A DNA stretch of 38,988 nt from Verrucomicrobiales bacterium. GTDB lineage: Bacteria > Verrucomicrobiota > Verrucomicrobiia > Verrucomicrobiales > DEV007. Positions 15,018 to 23,536 of this stretch are shown in pieces. Numbering within the stretch: the first letter of the stretch is position 1; the number at the start of each line of letters is the position of its first letter. The translations under genes and the position numbers were made by a program. The notes under the pieces were generated by a model. That model saw nothing but the letters and a program-made list of their open reading frames with translations. It had not been told where the DNA came from and made no database searches. The DNA lies in NCBI GenBank assembly GCA_021648365.1, contig JAKISY010000039.1, forward strand, positions 1 to 38,988, in the 5' to 3' direction.

Positions 15018-16471
15018 CCACTCCATCGACGACCACTAAACCATCCATACCGACTTCCGATTTTCCGGATCGGCTCAGCCCGATGCTGGTGAAAGAGTTA
15101 CGCCAAGGGCTGCGCACCAGCCTTTTCACTTCGTCTTTCATCATCTTACAGATATTCATGGTCTTCACCGTATTGATCGGTGCTGCAGGAGGTGGTAACA
15201 AAAATACCAGCCAATTTTTCTGGTTCTTTCTCATCGCAACCTTGTTGGTAGCCATGCCCTTTCGAGGATTCAACGCACTTTCTTCTGAGCTCCAGCTTCA
15301 CACCATGGAACTGCTTCAACTCACTCGCTTGAGCGCCTGGCGAATCACTTTAGGCAAATGGACCGCCCTCATGTCACAAACCTGCCTACTGGTCATCAGC
15401 GTGCTGCCTTATCTCGTGATGCGCTATTTTTTCGGGGGTGTCGATCTCATTCAAGAATTCCTAGCACTGTTTTTTGCTTTTCTGGGTTCTGCATTACTCA
15501 CTGCACTCGCGGTAGGATTTTCTGCTTACAATTCCGTTTTGCTACGTGTCGGCATTATATTTGGCACCATCGTTTTTGGCATGAGTGGTCTGATCCCGAT
15601 GACCTTTGCTTTTGCGGGAGGTGGAGGTGCACTTGGCGGAGGTGTCACTACCGCTTCGTTTTGGTGGGCTGCGGGCGGCATTGTTTTCATTGCTTTATAT
15701 ACCATGTATTTTGCACTCGACATTGGAGCCAGCAAGATTGCTCCGAGGGCAGAAAATCATGCCACGCGTAAACGACTGATCTCCACCGCCTTTGCCTGCA
15801 TCCTGTCCTTAGCAGGCTTCTTTTTCATCCATGCAGAGTGGCCCTATATCTTTGCCGTGCTCGCGATCGCTTTGGCATGGCTAGACGCACTCACCGAGCG
15901 TCCTGCCACCTTCCCCAGTGTGATACGCCCTTTTCAGAAAAACATCCTATTCTCTACCGCTAAATACCTGCTCACACCTGGCTGGCACACGGGCATTCTG
16001 TATTTCATCTGCACTGCGCCAATTGTGGCTTCCATTTTTTATTATCAGGTAATGAGCCCCGACCTCGTTGGCCTGACCACAACGGTAAGCATGGTTGCGT
16101 TTGTCACCTACCCGCTGATCTTCATCCATCTCTTTGTGCCCAACAGCAAACAAATGCTCGGTTTGTATATCCTGATCCAATTTTGCACCTTGATCATCGC
16201 TTCCTTTATCACTGGAGCTTCTGAGTCTATAGCCAAAATTGGCGATACGCTTTATTATTGTTTGCCGATACCTGCAGTGACCTTAATAGGTTTAAACAAC
16301 TCGAACGTCATTGAGGATCGTCCCTTGTATTTTCTTTTTTCCTCCAGTGCCTTCCTCATACTGAGTCTGCTGATACCCTTTTGGCGTGCTCGCCCACTCT
16401 ACAAACAGATGAAGGCTTGCGACCACAAGCTAGACACTCAAACTGAATTCGAAGCCAATCGCCTACTGTGA
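15014..16471 (+). CDS. ABC-2 type transporter permease
   Basis: A 485-residue polytopic protein with about a dozen hydrophobic segments. It opens with LSPMLVKELRQGLR, the cytoplasmic coupling motif of ABC-2 permeases, and then has a helix at about 35-60. Glycine-rich segments near 190-215 (AFAGGGGALGGGV) join helices in the middle. It overlaps the ATPase gene by four bases and runs into the DUF58 gene (TGATG overlap). ABC-2 systems usually export polysaccharide, lipid or drugs, or drive surface assembly, as in gliding-type machineries. The cargo is unknown; the neighbours suggest envelope-associated work. Confidence 0.85.
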   Translation: MTTPSTTTKPSIPTSDFPDRLSPMLVKELRQGLRTSLFTSSFIILQIFMVFTVLIGAAGGGNKNTSQFFWFFLIATLLVAMPFRGFNALSSELQLHTMELLQLTRLSAWRITLGKWTALMSQTCLLVISVLPYLVMRYFFGGVDLIQEFLALFFAFLGSALLTALAVGFSAYNSVLLRVGIIFGTIVFGMSGLIPMTFAFAGGGGALGGGVTTASFWWAAGGIVFIALYTMYFALDIGASKIAPRAENHATRKRLISTAFACILSLAGFFFIHAEWPYIFAVLAIALAWLDALTERPATFPSVIRPFQKNILFSTAKYLLTPGWHTGILYFICTAPIVASIFYYQVMSPDLVGLTTTVSMVAFVTYPLIFIHLFVPNSKQMLGLYILIQFCTLIIASFITGASESIAKIGDTLYYCLPIPAVTLIGLNNSNVIEDRPLYFLFSSSAFLILSLLIPFWRARPLYKQMKACDHKLDTQTEFEANRLL

Positions 16472-17352
16472 TGCCGACCCTCAGCGCAGACCTAAGCAGC
16501 ATCAGTTCACGAGGGCAGAGCTACGCTGATTTTTTCAAATTGCCACTTGCCCACCAAGTCTGGCGAGGACAAGTGGGCGACTTTCAAGGCTCTGGCATCG
16601 GCAGCTCGCTGGATTTCCAGGATCACCGCTCCTACATGCCAGGTGACGACCCTCGCCATATCAACTGGCAAGCCTTCGCTCGCACAGGACAATATTCGAT
16701 GAAACTCTACCGCGAGGAAGTGCGCCCCTTAGTTGATGTGGTGCTCGACGTTTCAGAATCGATGAAAATCGATGACGATAAATGGAAACGCGCATTGGAG
16801 TTATTTTACTTCTGCATTCACGCCGCACTCAAAGCAGGAGCCTCGCTCTCCACTTCTGTGGTCAAAGGAGAAAATCATATTCACTTTCGCAATGACATGA
16901 TCCACAACCCCCAATGGATCGAACAAGCAGAGCAGCTCCCCGCCACTTCAGCTGCCTGCCCACCCGAACTGCAAAGCGTGCCGCTACGTGCTCAATCCAT
17001 GCGCATTTTCATCAGCGACTTGCTCTTTCATGACTCTCCACAAACGACCCTGGTCGCCCTCGCTCGCGAGCAAGGACGAGCCATGCTGATGGCTCCCTTT
17101 TGTGTCAGCGAAGAACGACCCGACTGGGAAGGAAATTACGAATTTGTAGAAATTGAAGACTCTAGCATTCACCCCCACCGAATCGAGCGCCACCTCTTAG
17201 AGCGTTACCACGACACCTACCACCGCCACTTCGATTTATGGAAAAGCCTCGCCACCAAACACGGTGCCCTCATGGCTCGCGTCCCCGCCGAACCCGATTT
17301 CCAAAGCTCCCTACAATACGAAGCCCTAGCCGCCAAAGTCATAGAATTTTAA
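16471..17352 (+). CDS. DUF58 domain protein
   Basis: A protein of about 293 residues of the DUF58 family, the partner usually encoded directly after MoxR. The family signature is clear: GSSLDFQDHRSYMPGDDPR followed by HINWQAFARTGQ and MKLYREEVRP, leading into a VWA-like fold with a metal-site sequence LDVSESM (D93, S95, S97). It is probably cytoplasmic, without membrane helices, and likely to be a MoxR ATPase substrate or adaptor. A GTG at 16468 is in frame; I chose ATG 16471, whose A is shared with the permease stop. Separation of moxR from DUF58 by three genes is unusual. Confidence 0.88.
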   Translation: MPTLSADLSSISSRGQSYADFFKLPLAHQVWRGQVGDFQGSGIGSSLDFQDHRSYMPGDDPRHINWQAFARTGQYSMKLYREEVRPLVDVVLDVSESMKIDDDKWKRALELFYFCIHAALKAGASLSTSVVKGENHIHFRNDMIHNPQWIEQAEQLPATSAACPPELQSVPLRAQSMRIFISDLLFHDSPQTTLVALAREQGRAMLMAPFCVSEERPDWEGNYEFVEIEDSSIHPHRIERHLLERYHDTYHRHFDLWKSLATKHGALMARVPAEPDFQSSLQYEALAAKVIEF

Positions 17353-17359
17353 TTCAGTC

Positions 17360-19168
17360 ATGCCATTTTCATTCGCTAATCCTTTAGGTTTCTGGGCATT
17401 GCTCGGCATCCCTGCGATCATCCTGATTCACTTTTTGCAACAGCGTTCCAAAGTGCTAAAAATCAGCACGCTCTTCCTGCTCGATCACTTGCAACACGAC
17501 AGCGTGAAAGGCAATCGTTTCGACCAACTGCGCCCCTCGATCCCGCTCTGGCTGCAACTCTTGGCAGTGCTCGTGCTAACATGGATACTTACTCAGCCTC
17601 GCTGGATCCAAAAGAACAGTGTGCAACGCATCGCCATCGTGTTGGATAGCTCTGCGTCGATGTCAGCCTTCAAGGAAAATATCCAGAGTGAACTGCAAAG
17701 CACCTTGCAGCGACTATCCAGCAAAGTCCACCGCAGCGAATATGTAGTGATCGACTCTCATCGCTCTCAGCAGCCTATCTTCAACGGCACCGACAGGAGA
17801 CTGGCGCTGCAAGCCATCCAAACCTGGCAACCGCTCGCAAGCTCTCATGATTTCACTCCAGCTTTAGGCGTCGCCCGCAGCATCGTTGGTCGCGAAGGTT
17901 TGCTGATCATGCTCAGCGATCATCTGATCGAGAACTTACCCCACAATGCCCACTTGCTAGCCGTGGGACAAAAAACGCCCAACGTTGGCTTCGCTGGTAT
18001 GAGGATCATAAGCAGCGATGATGGAGAAATCTTGTGGAAAGCACTGGTTCGCAACTACTCCGATCAGAGCCAAACGCGCACTTGGTTCTTACACAGTAAG
18101 GATAAAAAATCCTCATCTCGTAGCCTGCAACTCGAAGCAGGGCAAACCCGCTCGCTGCAAGGCGCCTTCCCTGCCGGAATAGAAAAAATAACACTGCAAT
18201 TAGAATCCGATGACTTCAGTTTAGACGACCAACTCCCCATCGTGCTGCCGAAGAAAAAACAGCTCAGCCTCGCCACCCAACTCCCGCCTAAGTCTTTAGC
18301 GCTACTGCAAAACTTACTGAAAACCATCGAGCAAGTTTCCCTACCGCAGGAAAACACCTCTGCCGACGTATCGATCAACAGTTACGACCCACTGCAGCCA
18401 GCAGCTCTGCCCTCCGGCAACAGTATTATTTTTCTCAAACCTAACACTATCGCAACATCCTATCTCAAAGGATCGATTTACTCCGAACATCATGCTCTGA
18501 TGGAAGGGCTAAACTGGCAAAGCCTATTAGCAAAATCTGGCACGGGACTGCCCTTACGTGGAAACGACATCCCACTGCTGTGGCAAGATCAACGCACACT
18601 GATCTTCCTACGCTCTAGCGGAAACCAACAAAAATTGATTTTCAACTTCGACCTCGCCAGCTCCAACGTCACCCGCCTACCAGCTTTCATCGTCACCATT
18701 CACCGTTTCATCGAATCCATTCGCGAGCAAAAAGTCGCTCCCTCTCAAGCCAATTTCGAAACTGCACAAAGCTTACACCTCGCCTACGATCACGACGAAA
18801 AATCCTCTCCCCCTGCTCTTATCACCAGCAGCCAACAGAAAAACAGTAAGCAGGCACTTTTTCTCAGTCAAAAAAATTTATTTCATGCCCCACGCCAGGC
18901 TTGTTTTTTCGAGATCCAACAAGGGGATGGGATCTTACTTTCTGGCGCCACCCATTTTGCCGACACCCGAGAAGCCGACCTGCTGGACGCCGCTTCGAGA
19001 AATGATCTGGCAGCACTACCCGTCTCCTTGATCGAACAACACAGCCAACAAGATGACCGTTGGCAGTTGTGGTTGTTGCTGCTCTGCTTATGCCTTTTGC
19101 TCTCCTGGCATTTCATCACTCGCACCAGCACTCATACTCACCCTGCCACGCACCCTCCATCCACCTAA
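17360..19168 (+). CDS. BatA-type membrane protein with VWA domain
   Basis: A 602-residue protein. The N-terminus FANPLGFWALLGIPAIILIH and the following helix (about 60-80) are the BatA (aerotolerance regulator N-terminal) domain. A VWA domain follows with a complete DxSxS metal motif (LDSSASM: D96, S98, S100). The middle region is a beta-rich periplasmic-type domain. A single C-terminal helix (about 573-590) ends in a histidine- and threonine-rich tail. It acts in the inner membrane with its VWA domain probably available to MoxR-linked partners. It starts 7 bases after the DUF58 gene and ends 3 bases before the next gene, so it is firmly in the operon. Confidence 0.85.
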   Translation: MPFSFANPLGFWALLGIPAIILIHFLQQRSKVLKISTLFLLDHLQHDSVKGNRFDQLRPSIPLWLQLLAVLVLTWILTQPRWIQKNSVQRIAIVLDSSASMSAFKENIQSELQSTLQRLSSKVHRSEYVVIDSHRSQQPIFNGTDRRLALQAIQTWQPLASSHDFTPALGVARSIVGREGLLIMLSDHLIENLPHNAHLLAVGQKTPNVGFAGMRIISSDDGEILWKALVRNYSDQSQTRTWFLHSKDKKSSSRSLQLEAGQTRSLQGAFPAGIEKITLQLESDDFSLDDQLPIVLPKKKQLSLATQLPPKSLALLQNLLKTIEQVSLPQENTSADVSINSYDPLQPAALPSGNSIIFLKPNTIATSYLKGSIYSEHHALMEGLNWQSLLAKSGTGLPLRGNDIPLLWQDQRTLIFLRSSGNQQKLIFNFDLASSNVTRLPAFIVTIHRFIESIREQKVAPSQANFETAQSLHLAYDHDEKSSPPALITSSQQKNSKQALFLSQKNLFHAPRQACFFEIQQGDGILLSGATHFADTREADLLDAASRNDLAALPVSLIEQHSQQDDRWQLWLLLLCLCLLLSWHFITRTSTHTHPATHPPST

Positions 19169-19171
19169 GCC

Positions 19172-21898
19172 ATGTTTCCCTACCCACAATGGTTTTTACT
19201 TTTGCTCTTTTTTGGGCTAATCGGCTGGTATCTACCACGGTTAGAGCTGTGGCGTCCGCGACGCATCTTGCTGTTAGCTCTGATCACTCTGATCCTCGTA
19301 GATCCACGTATCAAACAGCTCAAAGACGGACTCGATTTATGGGTGCTGATCGATCGATCGGCCTCAGCCGAAAAAATGGTGGATCAAGACATCGATGAAT
19401 GGCGCGGTTTATTAGAAAAATCACGCCCCAGTGATGCTGACCGATTACACTTCATCGACTACGCCTCCGAAGTGGTCACCCAGACCAACATCGAGACCAC
19501 CACCTACCCTGGATCCAAGAATCTCAGCCGCACCGCCCTTGCCCTTGAAAATGTCTTAGCTCTCAGTGATCGCAAAAAACGCAGCCGCATCTTGATCTTC
19601 ACCGACGGCTACAGCACCGAACCTCTCACTGGCATCAGCGAAAAACTGCAAGCCATGGAAATCCCGCTCGACTACCGACTATTGAGCGCCAAACAAACGA
19701 CCGACTATCAGATCCGCCAAGTCAAGATCCCCAAGCGCACCCAACGCGGCGAACCCTTTTTGATAGAAATCGATGTGATCGGTAACCAAGACGGAGAAGT
19801 CCCCATCTCCATCTACCGCAATCAACAAAAACTCGGCGAAAGCACCGTCAGCATCCAACAGGGACACGGACAGCTAAAATTCACCGACCGTATCACCCAA
19901 GGTGGCTCTTTCCAATACGAAGCTCGCATCTCACCCGCCGAAGACGCGCACGCTGGTAACAATCGCTACCAGGCTTGGGTCGAAGTGCACAGTGGACCGC
20001 GCGTCTTGCTTATCAGCCATTACACCGATGACCCTCTGCTTCCCATTTTGCAAAACCAAGGTTTTGAAGTTCAACTGATCAACGATCCGCTCACTCTCAC
20101 TTTAGGGCAACTCAGTGGCTGCAAAAATGTGATCCTCAACAATGTGCCAGCCCATGAAATCCCCTCCCCCTTCCTCAAAGCGCTTAACTTTTTTGTTAGC
20201 GAACAAGGCGGCGGACTATTGATGGTGGGAGGCAAGCGCAGTTTTGGGTCCGGCGGTTATTACGACAGCCCCATCGACTCACTGCTACCCGTCTCGATGG
20301 AGCTCAAAAACGATCACCGCAAACTCGCCGTAGCCATGGCGATCGTCATGGATCGCTCAGGTTCCATGGCAATGACCGCCTCGGGGGGGCGCAGCAAAAT
20401 GCAGCTCGCCAATGAAGGCGCCGCTCGTGCCGTTGAACTACTAGGCATGCAGGATTTGATCACCATTCAAGCGGTGGACAGCAAAGCGCACATCATTGTT
20501 CCACTGATGAATGTGAGTGCCAATCGAGCACAGATCATCAACCGAGCCCGTTCGATTCAAAGCATGGGCGGCGGCATCTTTGTTTATGAAGGACTCAAGT
20601 CCGGATGGAATTCACTGAAAAAAGCACAAGTTGGGCAACGACACATGATCCTATTCACCGATGCCGCAGACTCAGAGCAGCCCGGCAATTACAAATCCCT
20701 ACTCAAAGAGATCACTGCCGATGGCGGCACCGTCAGTGTCATCGGACTGGGAACCCGTGCCGATAGCGACGCAGCCTTCATCGAAGATGTTGCCAAACGA
20801 GGCAATGGCCGTATTTTTTTCACCACCGATGCAGCCACTCTGCCCAATATTTTCGCCCAGGAAACCGTCACCGTAGCACGCTCCACCTTCATCGAAGATA
20901 GCAGCGCTACCCAGGCGACTGGAGGCTGGTTTGAAATAGCTAACCGCGATGCCAAATGGCTCGACTCTATTGATGGCTACAATTTAAGTTACCTCAAAGA
21001 CGGCGACACCGCTGCGCTGATCAGCGCAGATGAATACGCCGCACCGCTAGTAGCGACAGGACGGCGCGGCATCGGACGCAGTGCCGCGATTTCTTTTCCG
21101 CTCGGTGGAGAGTTTTCACAAAAAGCGCGTGACTGGCAACAACTGGGAGATTTCATCCAAACCCTGAACCGCTGGCTGATGGGTGAACGCACCCCTCCGG
21201 GCATTGGTATTCGCACCAAAATTAACGGCACTCTGTTAACCATCGATCTACTTTACGACGACCAAGAATGGGGCGACCGCTTTGCCGCAACACCGCCTAG
21301 AATAGTGCTCAGCGAAGGTCTATCGCAAAGTCCTACTAAGCGAGAGCTGACTTGGGAGCGAATCTCTCCCGAGCGCTATTCGGTGCAGATCCATCTCAAA
21401 GAAGAGCAAATGTTGCGCGGAGCGATACAGATTTCAGATCAATACACTCTCCCCTTCGGCCCGCTGGTCCTGGGCAGTAGCCGCGAGTGGGCGCTTGATC
21501 CTGAAAGTATCGAAGAACTCACTAGCCTCTCCGCAGCGAGCCAAGGCCGCCCACTGCTCGACCTGCCCGATGCTTGGCAGAAGCCTTTACGAAAAGATTA
21601 CAGTTCTATTCAAGCTTGGTTATTGAGCTTATTATTAGTCGGCATTTTGTTCGACGCCTTGATCACCCGCACAGGTTGGAGCCTGCCTAGTATGAATCTA
21701 GCTTGGCTGAAAAAAACCGCCAAACAGAAAAAAAGCTTCAAACAAACGCAGAGGAAAATTCAAAAGCCAGAAACTCAAACCTCACTGCAACCTTCTCCAG
21801 AAAAGAAGAAAAGCCCACGTCCCCAAGCCGACCCACCACCGCAAACCAGCGACTCCGCGCGATCACGTTTTGCACGCGCCAAACGCAGAGGGAAATGA
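19172..21898 (+). CDS. Large VWA / amidotransferase-like / VWA membrane protein
   Basis: A 908-residue protein of unusual build. Two N-terminal helices (about 5-22 and 30-42) are followed by a first VWA-like domain with DRSAS (D61, S63, S65). A beta-sandwich region (about 170-270) comes next, then a class I glutamine-amidotransferase-like fold (about 275-375, RVLLISHYTDDPLL to SEQGGGLLMVGG). That fold has no nucleophile cysteine that I can see, so it is probably non-enzymatic. A second VWA domain has a perfect metal motif MDRSGSM (D394, S396, S398). After another soluble region a last helix (about 812-830) leads to a basic, proline- and glutamine-rich tail of about 70 residues. The last 18 codons and the stop lie in the left 72-bp direct repeat. 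It closes the operon. Confidence 0.82.
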   Translation: MFPYPQWFLLLLFFGLIGWYLPRLELWRPRRILLLALITLILVDPRIKQLKDGLDLWVLIDRSASAEKMVDQDIDEWRGLLEKSRPSDADRLHFIDYASEVVTQTNIETTTYPGSKNLSRTALALENVLALSDRKKRSRILIFTDGYSTEPLTGISEKLQAMEIPLDYRLLSAKQTTDYQIRQVKIPKRTQRGEPFLIEIDVIGNQDGEVPISIYRNQQKLGESTVSIQQGHGQLKFTDRITQGGSFQYEARISPAEDAHAGNNRYQAWVEVHSGPRVLLISHYTDDPLLPILQNQGFEVQLINDPLTLTLGQLSGCKNVILNNVPAHEIPSPFLKALNFFVSEQGGGLLMVGGKRSFGSGGYYDSPIDSLLPVSMELKNDHRKLAVAMAIVMDRSGSMAMTASGGRSKMQLANEGAARAVELLGMQDLITIQAVDSKAHIIVPLMNVSANRAQIINRARSIQSMGGGIFVYEGLKSGWNSLKKAQVGQRHMILFTDAADSEQPGNYKSLLKEITADGGTVSVIGLGTRADSDAAFIEDVAKRGNGRIFFTTDAATLPNIFAQETVTVARSTFIEDSSATQATGGWFEIANRDAKWLDSIDGYNLSYLKDGDTAALISADEYAAPLVATGRRGIGRSAAISFPLGGEFSQKARDWQQLGDFIQTLNRWLMGERTPPGIGIRTKINGTLLTIDLLYDDQEWGDRFAATPPRIVLSEGLSQSPTKRELTWERISPERYSVQIHLKEEQMLRGAIQISDQYTLPFGPLVLGSSREWALDPESIEELTSLSAASQGRPLLDLPDAWQKPLRKDYSSIQAWLLSLLLVGILFDALITRTGWSLPSMNLAWLKKTAKQKKSFKQTQRKIQKPETQTSLQPSPEKKKSPRPQADPPPQTSDSARSRFARAKRRGK

Positions 21899-21914
21899 CG
21901 ACTTAATCCTCAGC
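21843..21914. repeat. 72-bp direct repeat, left copy
   Basis: Identical over 72 bases to 26056-26127. It contains the last 18 codons and TGA of the VWA protein gene on the plus strand, four bases, and the complement of a stop codon preceded by GCTGAGGAT, which is the 3' end of the DUF2007 gene on the minus strand. Beyond 21914 the similarity decays but does not vanish (CACTTC against TACGTC in the right copy). Confidence 0.95.
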
Positions 21915-21939
21915 CACTTCATTCTGTTAAAATACGGGA

Positions 21940-23529
21940 CTAAAGACCCAAGTAACCGTCATCTCCCCCTCGAATCAAACCACTGCTCACCATCAGTGAC
22001 AACAAGGCCCCGAGTCGATCAGGTGTTATAATGGGGTGCCATGGCCTGCTCACTAGAGGTTCGAGACCGTCCTCCTCGAGAATAATTCGAAGCCGAATGC
22101 GTTCCCCGTCAAACCGTTTCGTCCCAACTGAAAAATGTTGACTTACGATCAGATTTTTGATAGTCCAATCGACCAACTCTCGAGACGGGCGATGTTTCAA
22201 TTTTTCAACAATTTGGAACCAATACCCGACTGAGATTCTAGGTGCACCACCATCATGAAGGTTGCTTTGGATGATGGTATCGGACTCCATCCATGACCGA
22301 CAATTAAAAAGAAAAAGTAGGGTGTAAAATGACGTGGGGCACGCCCCATCTTCCTCGTTGAAGTTCAGTTGGAGGAGTTCCTCGAAAATTCGGCTTAAAT
22401 CGAACCATTCTAATTCAGATTCTCGAGCTGCCAAATAATCGTCAATCGTGCCAAAGTCTGAGCAGGCTGCCTGCAATAAAGACTCCACATCAACTTCAGG
22501 TTCGACTCCCAGATATTCGCATACTGATGCATGAGCTTTGTCTACAATCTCATTCGGTAACTTAACCCTCTCATAAATCAACAGCCCCTCAACCCAACCC
22601 ATCAGTGTTTCAAATGCGAGCCTCTGAAGTTGGCGAAACTGCAATAACACCCAGAGCCGCGATTGCCGTTGTAATCCCTCCTCAAGAGCCGAAGGCTTAC
22701 TCCCCCATAGTCTGGGAAAAGCCATCCGATCCCGTATATCCTGCTCGGTGAAAGTTTTGTCCGTTGAGTCTAGAATATCGAGAATCAATCGGATTGTAGA
22801 ACTCCGACCACCCTGAGCCGTCTTGTCATTCACCGATTCAGGGTCCCAAAATGCCGCCTTAAAGGCCTCTTGCTCCAACTGGCTAGTCTGGTCAATTCGC
22901 CAATAGCTAAAAAGATCCCTGGCATCTTTTTCACTCGCTTGATGAATATCCAGATCAATCAAACTTTCATAGGCAAATGACTGACGAAGGTGATCATCAA
23001 ACGCTTTCGCCAAATTTTCTCCCCTCTCAGTAACTTGGTAGAAATTAGCATCAGCTTTGTGCAACAGTCCAATTCCACCAAGATCAAGCAACGAAGGGCC
23101 ATACTGCACCGCAGCCTGAAGGCTGGTATTGGTAGCCCGCCGTCCTCCCCAAGCCTTGAAAGACAATTCGACCAGTCCCTCTATCAGAGGAGGCGTCTTG
23201 GAATTGGTACCTGGAAGACCTGCCACCCCTTCGAGTCGGTGTCCCCATAGATGCAAGGATTCCACCTTCTCTCTGAAAAGCCGGAGTTGCTCGCTGGAGG
23301 CTTCTTCATTTCCTCGTTTTTCAAGAAGCTTGGGATAGATCCAGTAAACCCAGCATATCAGACTGTAAGGACGCACATACCTAGTGACGTTGTTGGTCCC
23401 CGGTATACACATTGCCATCAAGTTAAGATTGACCTGCCTCAGATTAAGATAATCCACGCCGCTACGCGTTGGCTGGTAAGGCGCAATCAAATGTGGGCCG
23501 GTTAAAATTTCATCAAATTGAAGTGGCAT
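21940..23529 (-). CDS. Unrecognised 529-residue partner of the PLD protein
   Basis: I do not recognise this protein. It opens with MPLQFDEILTG, then YLNLRQVNLNLMAMCIPGTN and a tryptophan- and tyrosine-rich segment (SLICWVYWIYPKLLEKRG). The middle has a winged-helix-like patch (GGIGLLHKADANFYQVTERG) and a glutamine/arginine-rich helix (LEEGLQRQSRLWVLLQFRQL). The C-terminus is helical, ending GGDDGYLGL. It has no membrane helix, signal peptide or obvious catalytic motif. The frame is open to 23700, but that would overlap the upstream gene by about 160 bases; ATG 23529 lies 7 bases after that gene's stop and starts the conserved-looking sequence. It is co-transcribed with the PLD gene and is probably a dedicated partner, perhaps a DNA-binding or regulatory subunit. 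Confidence 0.6.
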   Translation of the reverse strand: MPLQFDEILTGPHLIAPYQPTRSGVDYLNLRQVNLNLMAMCIPGTNNVTRYVRPYSLICWVYWIYPKLLEKRGNEEASSEQLRLFREKVESLHLWGHRLEGVAGLPGTNSKTPPLIEGLVELSFKAWGGRRATNTSLQAAVQYGPSLLDLGGIGLLHKADANFYQVTERGENLAKAFDDHLRQSFAYESLIDLDIHQASEKDARDLFSYWRIDQTSQLEQEAFKAAFWDPESVNDKTAQGGRSSTIRLILDILDSTDKTFTEQDIRDRMAFPRLWGSKPSALEEGLQRQSRLWVLLQFRQLQRLAFETLMGWVEGLLIYERVKLPNEIVDKAHASVCEYLGVEPEVDVESLLQAACSDFGTIDDYLAARESELEWFDLSRIFEELLQLNFNEEDGACPTSFYTLLFLFNCRSWMESDTIIQSNLHDGGAPRISVGYWFQIVEKLKHRPSRELVDWTIKNLIVSQHFSVGTKRFDGERIRLRIILEEDGLEPLVSRPWHPIITPDRLGALLSLMVSSGLIRGGDDGYLGL

Positions 23530-23536
23530 GAGTTGA

